DNA of 64,000 nucleotides from Clavaria fumosa (taxonomy: Eukaryota > Basidiomycota > Agaricomycetes > Agaricales > Clavariaceae), in the NCBI GenBank assembly GCA_951802425.1, contig OX637802.1, forward strand, positions 2,914,001-2,978,000, written 5' to 3'. A program made the position numbers and the translations under genes. The notes under the pieces were generated by a model that saw only the letters and a program-made list of their open reading frames with translations, was not told the origin of the DNA and made no database searches. Below are positions 53,946 through 64,000 of this stretch, in pieces. Position 1 is the stretch's first letter, and each line of letters starts with the position of its first letter.

Positions 53946-56900
53946 CCGTTTCGCGACCTCTTGTGACCCCTCTGCTGTGTACTCCAGATGTGGCCATGGC
54001 CCAAGGATGGGCCCCTGCTGATGAGAGATGTTGTTTCCGATGCCACCAGACTGGCCATGCTGTCCGTTTCTGCCCCCTGCCTGATACGCGTCTGCAGGTC
54101 CCAAGGGCCCAAACCCGGGCAGCACCATGTGCCCCCCAAATGGCGGAGGGATATGAGAAAGAGATTGCATGGCTCCGAGCCTGCATAGAGCTGTGTGAGA
54201 GAGAGAGGAGGACTCCCACTGGGGAGAAGAAGTGTGCCAGCCCCCTTTCCGTCCCTGTGCCTGCTGCAAGTATACCCCGATATACTATCTTGCAGCGGAG
54301 ACATACCCGAATTGGGGCTGAGGTGAAGGAGGAAGTGAGACTGGCAGAGCGCCTAACCAGAGTGCGGCCAGAAGTGCGGAAACATGTGCCACGAGAGCTA
54401 GCCATCCAGGTGCACTTGGAGGCTTTCAGCACTGGCAAAGGGACCACAATGAAGGCCCTTGTCGACTCAGGGTGCACCAACTGCTTCATGGATTTGGAGT
54501 GGGCGAAAGGAGTGGGACTGGAGCCATCTCTCCTGCTGAACCCAATCACCATGTATAATGTGGATGGGACACAGAACAGGGATGGAAAGGTCCGATATGG
54601 GATAGAGGTGCTGGTGAGAGTTGGTGACCACCAGGAGCGGATCCACTTTCTGCTGGGAAAGACCCAGTCCCACAAGGTCATCCTTGGGCATGACTGGCTC
54701 AAGCGGCATAACCCGGATATCGACTGGCAGAAGGCAGAGCTGAGCCTTACCCACTGCCCCCCACAGTGTTCCCCATCCCCTCGAGCCCCTGCACCCCTGA
54801 AAACGAGTACCCTCGCATCCACGAGTATTCTGGACACCCGTTTTCCCAACTCTGGCCCTACCCCCGATTGGCCCAGCCACTACCCTTTGGTGTTTAGTGA
54901 AGCAAAGTGGGATGAACTTCCCCGCTCCCGACCAGACTTCGATATTAAGATCGAGTTCAAAAAGGACCCTGAGCACCTCTCCTCCAAGCTGTATTCTTTG
55001 ACACGGCAGGAGATGGTGGAGATGAACCGTTGGGTGGATGAGCAGCTTGCTTCTGGACGAATCCGGCCCTCGAAATCCCCGTATGCCAGCCCCTTCTTCT
55101 TCAAACATGAGAAGGACAAACTGCGGCCAATCATCGACTACTCGAGGCTGAATGCACACCTGATCAAGGACAAGTACCCCCTCCCCCGCATCCGAGACAC
55201 AGTGGATGTGCTTAAAGGAGCGTCGATCTACTCTAAGATTGATGCAAAGGGAGGTTTCCCATCTATGCAGGTCTGGCCCGAGCACCAGCACCGCTGCGCC
55301 TTCCTGACACCCCGTGGACTCTTCGAACCAGCTGTCATGTGGTTTGGACTGCAGAATGCCCCTGCCACCTTCCAACGCTTCATGAACCATGTGTTGAGGG
55401 AGGAGATTGCAGGAGGACATGTGAGGGCCTATGTGGATGATGTCATTGTGTTTGCAGAGGACTTGGCTACACACCGGTACTGGATGGATCGGGTCTTGAG
55501 GAAGTTTGGAGAGAATGGGTTGTGTCTCAAACTCAGTAAATGCGAGTTTGAGAAGAGTGAGATCATCTTCCTGGGGATGAAGATCTCCCACAACAGACTA
55601 GAGCATGATCCGGCCAAGGGTGCGGCAGTCCGAGATTGGCCACGTCCTAAGAATGTGAAGGATGTCCAGAGGTTCAATGGGATGCTGAACTACCTCCGCC
55701 GGCACATCCCAAATCTTTCTGCCTGGGCAAAGCCACTCTTCCGGCTGACTGGGAATGTTCCGTGGAAATGGGAGGAGGAGGAGGAAGCAGCCTTCCGAGA
55801 TCTCCGCCAGGCACTCGTATCAGCCCCGGTCTTGGCTCTGCCTCAGGACAAAGGGAGATGGAAGGTAGAGACAGATGCAAGCAACCTGGCAACTGGTGGA
55901 GTGCTCTCGCAGCAGCAGACGGATGGAACCTGGAGAGTTGTTGACTATATCTCCAAGGCCCTCACTGCAGCTGAGAAGAACTACGATGTGTACGACAAGG
56001 AGTTCTTGGCTGTGATTCGGGCACTTCGTGAGTGGCGAGCATACCTCATTGGAGCAGAGGAGACGATCGAGATCTGGACGGACCATGCAAACCTCCAGTA
56101 CTTCCGGAAGCCCCAGAAGTTGAAGCCGAGGCAGGTTCGTTGGGTTGGAGAGCTCCAGTGCTTTGACTTTGAGATAAAGTATCGCACTGGCAAGTCGAAC
56201 ACAAAGGCAGATGCACTCTCCCGGAGACCAGACTATGGAGAGATGGTGGAGGAGGATGCACCAGTGCAGGTTTTCCCGGAAACGGAAGTCCGTGTGTCAT
56301 TCACATCGGAAATGGAGACGCTACTCCAGAAAAATAGCACGGTACACATACAGAAGCCGGAGGAGCTTGATGATGAGTGGACATGAGATCGTGCTGGACT
56401 CTGGCGAAAGGGGATAGTCACCTGGGTCCCCCTAGGAGCTCGTGAGGCCGTTCTCGAGTTTGAGCATGACCTCCCCACTGCTGGACACCCTGGGCCCCGG
56501 AAGTTGAGAGCAGCACTAGTGAAGGGTTATTGGTGGCCAGACATGGTAAAAGATGCGGATCGGTATGCCCAGGGGTGTGAGACATGCCAGCGGACGAAGC
56601 CCGACCGTACCAAGCGTGCTGCCCCACTGCACCCCCATCTGGTGCCCGATGGTCCCTGGTCAGTGATCTCATGGGACATAGTCGGTCCCCTCCCCCTCTC
56701 CCGTGGACATAATGCCATCCTTGTTATTGTCGACAAATTCACGAAACGGACACTGCTCGAAGCGATCGGGCTCGACCTCACAGGACTTGGAGCGGCGCAT
56801 CTCCTCCGGGATCGAGTGTTTCGTGACCATGGAGTCCCTCACAAGGTTGTGAGTGACCGGGGGTCCCAGTTTGTGTCCCGCTTCATGAAGGAGTTCTACT

Positions 56901-57745
56901 CCATGATCCGGGTAAAGGCAAATCCAAGTACTGCCTTTCATCCACAGACTGATGGACAGACGGAACGGGCGAACCAGGAGATGGAGATCTATCTCCGGGC
57001 TTACGTGGACCATCTCCAGGATGACTGGGCTGAATGGTTGTCCACTGCGGAGTTTGCTCTTAATAATCGTGAGCACTCAGCAACAGGACAGACACCTTTC
57101 TTCCTCGATTATGGACGACACCCATGGAATGGGGGGCTCCGGCCACCTTCTGAGGTGAACCCGGCGGCGGACGAGTGGATGGCTAAGCTCACGGAGTCCC
57201 GAAGAGCAGCCAAGGAGGCAATGGAGAAAGCAGTGGCAGCAATGAAGAAGAGCTACGATAAGGGGAAACGCCCAAGTCGGGAGTACTCTGAGGGAGATCT
57301 GGTCTGGCTGGATACTAGAAACTTGAAGATGGACCGGCCCTGTAAAAAGCTTGACAACAAGAGAGCAGGCCCCTTTGCAGTTGAGGAGAAGGTGGGACCT
57401 GCTGGGTATCGCCTCAAGCTCCCTCGGGCCTGGCGCATCCATCGGGTCTTCAATGAGTTGCTGTTGACACCATACCACCCCCCTTCCTTCCCTTCCCAGA
57501 ACCTGCCTCCCCCTCCGCCCCCTACGATTGATGATGACCACCTGGAGTATGATGTGGAGGCGATCCTTGATGTTAAGAAGGTGGGGCATGGAGTGAGATA
57601 CCTGGTGAAGTGGTTGGGATACCCTGTAGAGGAGAACACTTGGGAGCCAGGACGGAACCTCACCAATGTGGCACTGCTTCTCCGGGACTTCTTCCTTGCT
57701 CACCCTGACAAGGCCAAGCTAGCTGGTCGGGACGCCCAGCCTTAA
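53942..57745 (+). CDS. Pol polyprotein of young chromovirus, one internal TGA
   Basis: One frame of about 1,267 codons, interrupted only by TGA at 56384-56386. Order: zinc knuckle CCFRCHQTGHAVRFC (about 54030), aspartic protease LVDSGCTNCFMDLEW (54460), reverse transcriptase with AYVDDVIVFAEDL (55430), RNase H with VETDASNLATGGVL and YDVYDKEFLAVIRALREW, integrase HHCC remnants and CETCQRTKPDRTK (56580), catalytic core with SWDIVGPLPLSRGHN and VSDRGSQFVSRFMKEFYSM, and a C-terminal chromodomain ([36 protein letters not shown]). The related element codes WTQDRFGLWW across the stop, so the lost codon was Arg. Chromodomains of this class can direct insertion to marked chromatin. Confidence 0.92.
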
Positions 57746-57756
57746 GAGGGGGGTGA

Positions 57757-58047
57757 TGTTAGGATCACTTATGTAAGCCATCCCAAAGTGCAGTTGTGGA
57801 GAAACTGGGGAGGGTTGTTGGAAGGTCACATGACCTGTGGCTGGGTTGGATTATGTAATCATGTAAGATCACATGACCTGGGGCCTGGGCGCATCACGTG
57901 ATCCGAGGGTCCGAGCGTGGGAACGCCGGCAAGTGCCGAAGCGTTCACTATAAGTACTTTCGCTTTTCCTTTTTTGTACTCTTTTCCCCTTATCTTAGTA
58001 TTGTCGTCATGACCTTACGCTTAAGTTGTGTGAGACCCAGTCTGATA
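57757..58047 (+). repeat. 3' LTR, young chromovirus
   Basis: 291 bp, identical to the 5' LTR except A for G at 57767 and 57947. The polypurine tract AAGAGGGGGGTGA sits just upstream, after the pol stop. Confidence 0.95.
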
Positions 58048-58052
58048 GGTGC

Positions 58053-59811
58053 TTCACAGTAATAATTATGTAAGGAAAATTGATTATCCTTACATCTGGA
58101 GCTGTTCACCAAGGTCAGAGTCTACTCCAACTCCTACAAGCTGTAGGCTGATGCCTCCATTGACTGCAGCTGCCTCCTTTCATCACCACTTCCACTGTAA
58201 GACTGAAACCTGGTGAAAACCACCACACAAAGAACTGAAATATGGTGAATGGCAACTGGTTCCTAGGTGGAAAATTACCAGCAGTAGTTGATAATCATGC
58301 AATTATCAGGTACACAAAATATATTGTTAATGAAAGAAAGGAGGCCCTGTGTGACACTGAGAGGTACAACAGATGCCCCAGAGAATCCAATCACAAATGT
58401 GAATGCCCCACTATGGATGTCAGCTGTCAGTAAGACCCTCCTGCAATGGGCACCAATGCACCTTTGGACCAAATTTCTCATCCTGAAAATGGTGTTCATT
58501 GGACATTGCCCCACCACATGTCATCATGACCAGCCCCCAAATGCTGTTGCCCATTATTTCAAATGTGCTGAGCAATTCAAGGGACAAACAACCTGCAAGT
58601 ATCTGAATATCACTTTGGCACATGGGTTTTTGCAAAGTTGTAAATACATACATTGCTGATGTCAATGGACTGGGTACTGTGGGCTGCTGACATTGTATCC
58701 ATGATTTTTCCAGTGTGACTGTTGCTGTGTGTGTCCAAGACCACCAGGACATTCAATCTAATCTTCCTCTGGCAGCTTGGATAATAAAATCCAAGCTGCA
58801 TTGACTTTCTTGTTGTTCTGCCCCACATGCTGGAGCAATAGCTGGATGAAAAGAATCTGCAATTCCAGGCATTTTGCTGAACTCCATGTGATATATATGA
58901 TAAACTCACATTTTCCTTATGCTCAATGTATTGATGTATGAGCCAAGGCATGAGGACATCCATAAAGGCAGTGTTCTGCTTGCCAAGCTTTAAGCTGATT
59001 ACAATAAGTGGTTCATTGCTTTGCCTTCCATGTTGCCAATGATAAGTTGTAGCACTGAATCTCATACTATTTTGAACCCTTATCAGCATCAATAAAAATG
59101 TTGTTTGTCAGAACTCACTGTTTTGGTGCTCCAGACAGAGTGGGCAAAGAAATGCCATCCTATCTGGGATGGTACTGGAAACAATGCACCCTGTGTTGCC
59201 AAAGACAGAAGCAGTGCAAATCTTGATAGGGCACTGCTTGCCAGATGTGTTGGTGCCACTGCAGTGCATCAATCAACCATAGTCATTGCATGATGTGCAT
59301 GTGTTGATTAAGGCATAGTCAAGTCAAGTCAAGCTCTAATTCATGCACCAAAGAGGTATAACTTACTTTAAGTGTGTTCCAGGTAGGTCAAGGCCCAGAA
59401 TCTGTTAGGCAGATGAGCATAAAGAATATGAAGCCAGTGGGTTGGACAAACTGATTTTGCTTGGCTCTCCCTCCACTGTGCAGAGCTTGGTGGGAACAGA
59501 GCTAAGAAAATCAGCAAATACTTTACTGCCCTTCATGCTGAGCCCACCATCAATAACCAAGACTTTGGCAAGCCTTTAGGGGGATGGTTGGGTTTGTAAC
59601 ATCACATTTCAGCCACTTTGGGAGAGACAAGATTGCTGAAGGTTTCAAGGTAACTACTTTATACAAACTCCATCATCCACAAATCTATCTAAATAAGACT
59701 TTACAGGCCATTTCATACATTGAAAATGATCCTCCTTTGCCATCAAGCTCAAGCTCTGAAGATGATTTAGTATATATGCAAATTGTCAAGAAATTGCAAT
59801 GTGCAGCCTAT
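58053..59811. other. CpG-poor relic DNA with unidentified coding traces
   Basis: Minus-strand frames at 58420-58752 and 58610-59092 are partly open (for example VLVVLDTHSNSHTGKIMDTM and HSTQSIDISNV) and probably belong to one decayed gene. A plus-strand frame at 58288-58659 is also open. None was recognised. Low CpG and frequent stops fit a decayed transposable element or its passenger gene. Confidence 0.4.
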
Positions 59812-60110
59812 AATGTGCTTGCCCCACACTTGTCCCCTACCCACTTCTAGGCTTTTTCCTTGCCCTTCAGACTTGCTTCCATATATTTTTGCTGTTCCAT
59901 CTCAGTTTTCTATCCCACTACATACCAGACACACATGGTTCAGTCAGGCACTCTGGTATACAACAGGGTACCAGACAAGTCAAATCCCCCCATATATCAT
60001 GAGGCACCAGATTCTGCAGGAGATCTGCCCCCCTGGTAATATATGAGTCTGGTGGAGAATATCCTTGCCATGATAACCATGGGTCCAGTAAATTAAAAAG
60101 GGTATCCCTA
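59812..60110 (+). repeat. Direct repeat, copy 2 (partner 50449-50738)
   Basis: Same sequence and orientation as copy 1, with an extra CACTACATAC-containing segment. A partial further copy of its middle (ATATCATGAGGCACCAGATT onward) follows at 60112-60180. Confidence 0.9.
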
Positions 60111-60301
60111 TATATCATGAGGCACCAGATTCTGCAGGAGATATCTGTTCTTCTGGTAATATATGAGTCTGGTGAAGAATATTCATAATTTATAAAGCAC
60201 TTTGAAATCACATGTAAACTCTACTTTCAACAATGATGCTGATAACAAAATTGATGCTTACCTTGATGTGAGAAGAAATCTAGCTTCAAATCATCCCAGC
60301 T

Positions 60302-61525
60302 TCAACAACCTTCATTTGAAAGGAAGTAAGGGTCAGACAGGCTGTAATGCTTGCATACCTTCCTGATGCATTGAACTTGATTGCTTCTATTTGATTCAGT
60401 AGTGTCTGGTAACAACCAAGAATGAAGGACCAGTCTGTCATAATAGAGGTGGTTGGAGGCCTTGTGACAATGCACTTTCCAAGTCAGATGACATGAAGGG
60501 ATACACATGGCAAAATACAACTTGACAGTGGAGTGCAACTGTTTCAACTTGGCACTGTTGTCAACATCCTTCATTTTGGCCTTATATTTCACCAGAGTCA
60601 CAGCTAAAATAAGGAGAGATGGATTGAAGAGGGTCTGGTCTGGATCACAAGGCATTCTGTTGACAAGGAGTTGCTGCTGCTGTGCAAACAACTTCTTAAA
60701 AATCATGCCAACTCTTGATGACATTATGTTGTTCTGCTTGTCAAGTTCCATCTTTTCCCCTGAATAATATTGTGGTCTAAGAAAATGCAATAACTCAACA
60801 AGACTGCCTAGCACCATCAAGTTGATGAGGCTTTGTTCAGACAGCACATCAAGATGATGACCCCAGATCTCTGCATTGATATCAGCTCAGACAACATTTT
60901 GAGGAAATAACAAAATAAAAGATGGGGGAGGGGGGAGGGGGAGGGGCAGCTTTGTATTTGCCTGATGCTTCAAGGTAGTCATAGATCATCATGAAGAGGA
61001 TCCTTATCAACAAATCCCATGATTCTGGATGGTCAGCATTTGTGAGTGCAGGGTTCAGGATTGAGCAATGGATGCATGTGTAGCATGTATCCAAAATCAT
61101 CAACATGGTGTAAAAATGTCACCCCAGTGTGATTGAGTCTTGCAACATCAAGATTTTGTGTGGGGTATTGGGCACATGTAGCTGGATGCTGCTTGGTGAG
61201 ATTGTAAAATGACTTACAAGACCACCTCTCTTGTAAACAAAGTTCTTCTCTCAGATGGATGGTGAACCAGCCTGCCAAGGTATTGGCAATAGAAATATAG
61301 GGATCCCCTGCAGAAGGGATTGTGCAGAGGCAAGTATTGACTACAGCCAGCAGGTTTGTGTTCTGTTGTGCATAATGGCCCCCTAAGTGTTGTGGGCTTA
61401 ATGCACCCAATGATGCTTTTGATGGGTTTCGTTGTTACAGTGCTCCTTGATAAGCTTGGAGCATTGTGGAAGGTCAAGGCAGTTGTTGCAAACTGCTCAC
61501 TCACAAGTGTCACAGTCAAGCACAA
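60302..61525 (-). pseudogene. Unidentified decayed coding region
   Basis: Minus-strand open frames at 61214-61525, 61033-61410 and 60302-60847 contain VNTCLCTIPSAGDPYISIAN, VARLNHTGVTFLHHVDDFGY and SRVGMIFKKLFAQQQQLLVN. They may be consecutive parts of one broken gene. No family was recognised. A GGGGGAGGGG-rich tract lies at 60925-60950. Confidence 0.35.
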
Positions 61526-61637
61526 CTCTCAGCTGCTCAGCAATTGGCTGACAACTCTTGAGAGCAGTTCCCAATGCCAGGTGAATGAGAGACTACACAA
61601 TGTTGAGCTAGACATCTGAAGCAAATTTGAACTTCAA

Positions 61638-62811
61638 GTGTCAAAGATGGAGCAGGATTTGCAAGCTAAAATTGATGCACACATTGCAAGATTTGAGTGC
61701 AAATCACAATGCAAACACAAAACTGAAACCTCAAGACTCAATCATTTACACAATGCTGAAATCTCAAGACTCCAATGTGAACATGAAGCTGATACTTTGA
61801 GGCTCAAACATACAAATGCTCATCTGCAGGGCATATCGAATCAGATCAAAAATCTCAACATCTGACTGCTGTCAAGGGGAAAGGCACACCAAAAGGATGG
61901 GATGGAGGAACAGCTGGTTCAAGACCCAATGGATAATATTTGTGATTGGGCTTGATGGCTGAAGCCAACAATGAGAAGAAAGAAGATGACTTTGACTGCA
62001 TATGCAACTCATGTGAGTTGGAATTGTGTTGGATTTGCAATGCCAAGTAATTGAACAGTCTCAACAGGGTGATGGGCCAGCTAGACAGCATGCACCTGAT
62101 GAAGAGGAGGCTGAAAATCCTCAGGTGTTCCCCTCTGCCAGTGGACCAGCAGGTCATGTAACTGAACAGCCACCTGGACAAGACTGCAGTACTTTATGAC
62201 TTGACCATGAGGAACTTGTCAAAATTGTGGAGGCTGCTTGCAAATGGATACATGGCAAGGGGAATGCCATCCCAAGAAGAGGTTGTCATCACAAAGAGGA
62301 AGAAATCTTCCAAGAAGAGGGGTATGAGTGTTTAGAACAACTTGTGAGTTTTCAGTTCTTTACCCATTAGCTTTGATTCACATTTTCCAGAACTTCACTC
62401 ATGACCTTTTCAAAGAGGCATTTAGCATCTCTCAGGATGAATAATTTATTGGCCACAGGGGCACCACCTAAAGAAGTGTGTGAGTTTCTGCTTGAAGATG
62501 GAGAAGGTCCAGACCAGGATGACCTTGCCTTTGACTTCAAAGGTTGTTACAACAATGCATGGAACCAAGGTATAATCACCATTCTGGCTGATAAATTTGA
62601 GGAAAGATGCCTTTGCCACCCTGCACTGCCTAGACTTCCACCATGGCCAAGATTCTATGTCAAGAAGATGCTGATGGCAAAATTCAAGTGCATCAGAGTC
62701 TATTGGGCTAGCACAATGCCAAAGATTACAGATGCTGGTGACCAGGAGACATCAGCTGATGTTGAAGAGCACCTAACTAAAACAAAGCAAGACACATTGA
62801 AGATTCAGTGA
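61638..62811 (+). pseudogene. Decayed gene with coiled coil and conserved C-terminal block, repeat-associated
   Basis: A coiled-coil segment (KMEQDLQAKIDAHIARFECK, 61638-61865) is followed after breaks by a 136-codon open frame at 62401-62811. That frame contains FDFKGCYNNAWNQGIITILA, FYVKKMLMAKFKCIRVYWAS and TDAGDQETSADVEEHL. From memory, blocks of this type recur in repeat-rich mushroom genomes as hypothetical proteins. Function unknown. Confidence 0.4.
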
Positions 62812-63302
62812 GGTAATACATGTTGCACAAATGTAAGTGAATGCTCACGATTGCATCAGTATCCACACTACATTCACCCTTTTCCTTTTTTTATCTTTTG
62901 CACACTGTACTAGTTATTCATGCTGTAGTAGGGGAGGGGGGGTTCTCAATGCTGGCAACATTGAGTTTCCCTTCTGCTCTGAGCAGTTTCTTTTGTCAAA
63001 AGTCTTTCATGGAATCATAAAATTCACCAAATGCCATGTGACTATGCTCTAGCACTTTGGTCATGTGACCTCTATCATTCTCAACAGAGAGTGCTGAGAC
63101 TGAGTGGCTGAGCAGAAACACTCCAAGGTCAACTGGCACCTTCTGCATGAGAATTACCCTGCACTTGCCTCCTGTCAAATGAAATCTTCAGCCTATCACT
63201 AAACAAGTTGGAATCAGGGTGAGTCCCCAATGGTGCTGTTAATTTATTGGAGATGATCAAAGATATCAGGCAGGTGAAAAGACCCTTAATGATGAAGTAA
63301 GG

Positions 63303-63915
63303 TTATTCAACTTCCTGTAATGTAGCACTGATCTCTTGCAGTGGTGCTGCAGTTGCAGCAATGGTGGATGTCTCCTGGAGCTGTGCTATTGTCTCTGACC
63401 AAGCAGTTGCCATAATTTTGCTTGCTTTGACTACTCCTTGTCTTGATATCAATACTTGACTGCTTGGCAAAAGTGCAAATGAGTCACCTGGAGTCTGCAT
63501 TGTATGATCTCTCTGTCCTCAATGTTTCTCTGTGCAGTTCTGAGGTCAAGGCACACATTCCTGCCATAATCCCTGTCATAATTCCTGCATTGTCATTTCT
63601 ACATCTCATGAGCTACATGCCTCTCTGGACAAAGTTGGGCATCATTACCTGTGTAGATGAGGGTCCTTCACCCTCTTGAGATGTAAAACCTGTATGGTCT
63701 GTGGCAACATCTTCATCCAAGTGATCTGTGATATCTTGATCTGCAAGCTTTCTCTTAGTGTCCAAGGTACCTGCATCCATGCATGCATCCTTGCTCACAT
63801 CCTTCTCCATGGCCATACCCCCATCTGCATCTATGCCCTTGTCTGCACCCATGCCCCCTTCCAAACCCCCATCCACAACTCCACCCATATCCTCTTCATC
63901 CATCTCCATTTCCAA
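63303..63915 (-). pseudogene. Met/Gly/Asp-rich unidentified coding relic
   Basis: Minus strand 63613-63915 encodes a low-complexity acidic peptide (GGVVDGGLEGGMGADKGIDA). A second frame at 63303-63500 encodes QETSTIAATAAPLQEISATL. They may be parts of one gene continuing past the window. Not recognised. Confidence 0.3.
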
Positions 63916-64000
63916 CCTTGCTATCCCTCAATTTGGACTTCCATTTTCTCACACCCATCATCCCATCTCGCAATTAGCATACCAACCATTTGCATTCACC

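Larger units (their letters stand above)
52437..58052 (+). mobile_element. Young Ty3/gypsy chromovirus, nearly intact
   Basis: A 5,606-bp element (52442-58047) with target duplication GGTGC at 52437-52441 and 58048-58052 and 291-bp LTRs differing at two positions only. It carries an 11-nt self-priming site, a gag-like region, and pol ordered protease, reverse transcriptase, RNase H, integrase, chromodomain. The overall plan matches the Tf1/sushi branch. One stop in gag (near 53406) and one in pol (56384) are both TGA in place of an Arg codon. CpG content is normal, in sharp contrast to its surroundings, which marks a recent arrival. Confidence 0.95.

Noticed and set aside
33840..64000. Classical Neurospora-type RIP as cause of decay
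   Set aside because: Losses fall at CpG on both strands, not at CpA in general; methylated-CpG deamination explains the pattern better. A TCG-biased RIP-like process in basidiomycetes is not excluded.
58053..64000. KDZ transposase near the TET/JBP-like relic
   Set aside because: Frames in the right-hand relic block show no motif I can tie to KDZ transposases, so no such call is made.
1..64000. tRNA and rRNA genes
   Set aside because: No cloverleaf box A/box B pair or rRNA core sequence was noticed by eye; a tRNAscan-SE run would settle this.

Overview
The window looks like a nuclear segment of a basidiomycete, most likely Agaricomycete, genome. Protein-coding genes are broken by many 45-90 nt GT-AG introns, with a few GC-AG introns. 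Genes are tightly packed and often divergent. The repeats are Ty3/gypsy chromoviruses of the Tf1/sushi type, Tc1/mariner elements, a copia gag relic, and relics of repeat families I associate with Agaricomycetes. I do not name a species.

Positions 1 to about 33.7 kb form a gene-rich block of fifteen genes: a fungal-specific transcription factor (5' end outside the window), threonine deaminase ILV1, a complex I B12/NDUFB3-like subunit, DNA topoisomerase I, a GH15-like glycosidase, CDP-diacylglycerol synthase, ribosomal protein S23, the DEAD-box helicase DBP10, the tRNA-guanine transglycosylase catalytic subunit, mitochondrial tyrosyl-tRNA synthetase, a TM9SF/EMP70 protein, an atypical short-chain dehydrogenase, an MSS51-like MYND protein, a penta-EF-hand protein and COP9 signalosome subunit 7. 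Five divergent pairs start only 100-320 bp apart. A partial copy of the dehydrogenase 5' end and its bidirectional promoter lies directly in front of the penta-EF-hand gene.

At about 33.8 kb the sequence changes abruptly to repeat-derived DNA that is almost free of CpG. It holds a copia gag relic, a reversed chromovirus fragment whose LTR keeps no CpG, a complete but stop-ridden chromovirus (36798-43340, TSD AGTTC, 541-bp LTRs), a kinase-like relic, two Tc1 relics, a relic resembling fungal TET/JBP-type dioxygenases, a minisatellite, a much younger chromovirus (52442-58047, TSD GGTGC, 291-bp LTRs differing at two sites) and a further 6 kb of CpG-poor relics.

The decay points to one process. 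LTR differences in the young element are both CG to CA. The older element has CA in one LTR opposite TG in the other at three sites, and most premature stops are TGA where the family codes arginine. This is what deamination of methylated CpG would leave. Both chromoviruses carry, just after the 5' LTR, a short sequence complementary to a site inside their own LTR below a TATA box, as expected for Tf1-type self-primed reverse transcription. No rRNA, tRNA or CRISPR was recognised.
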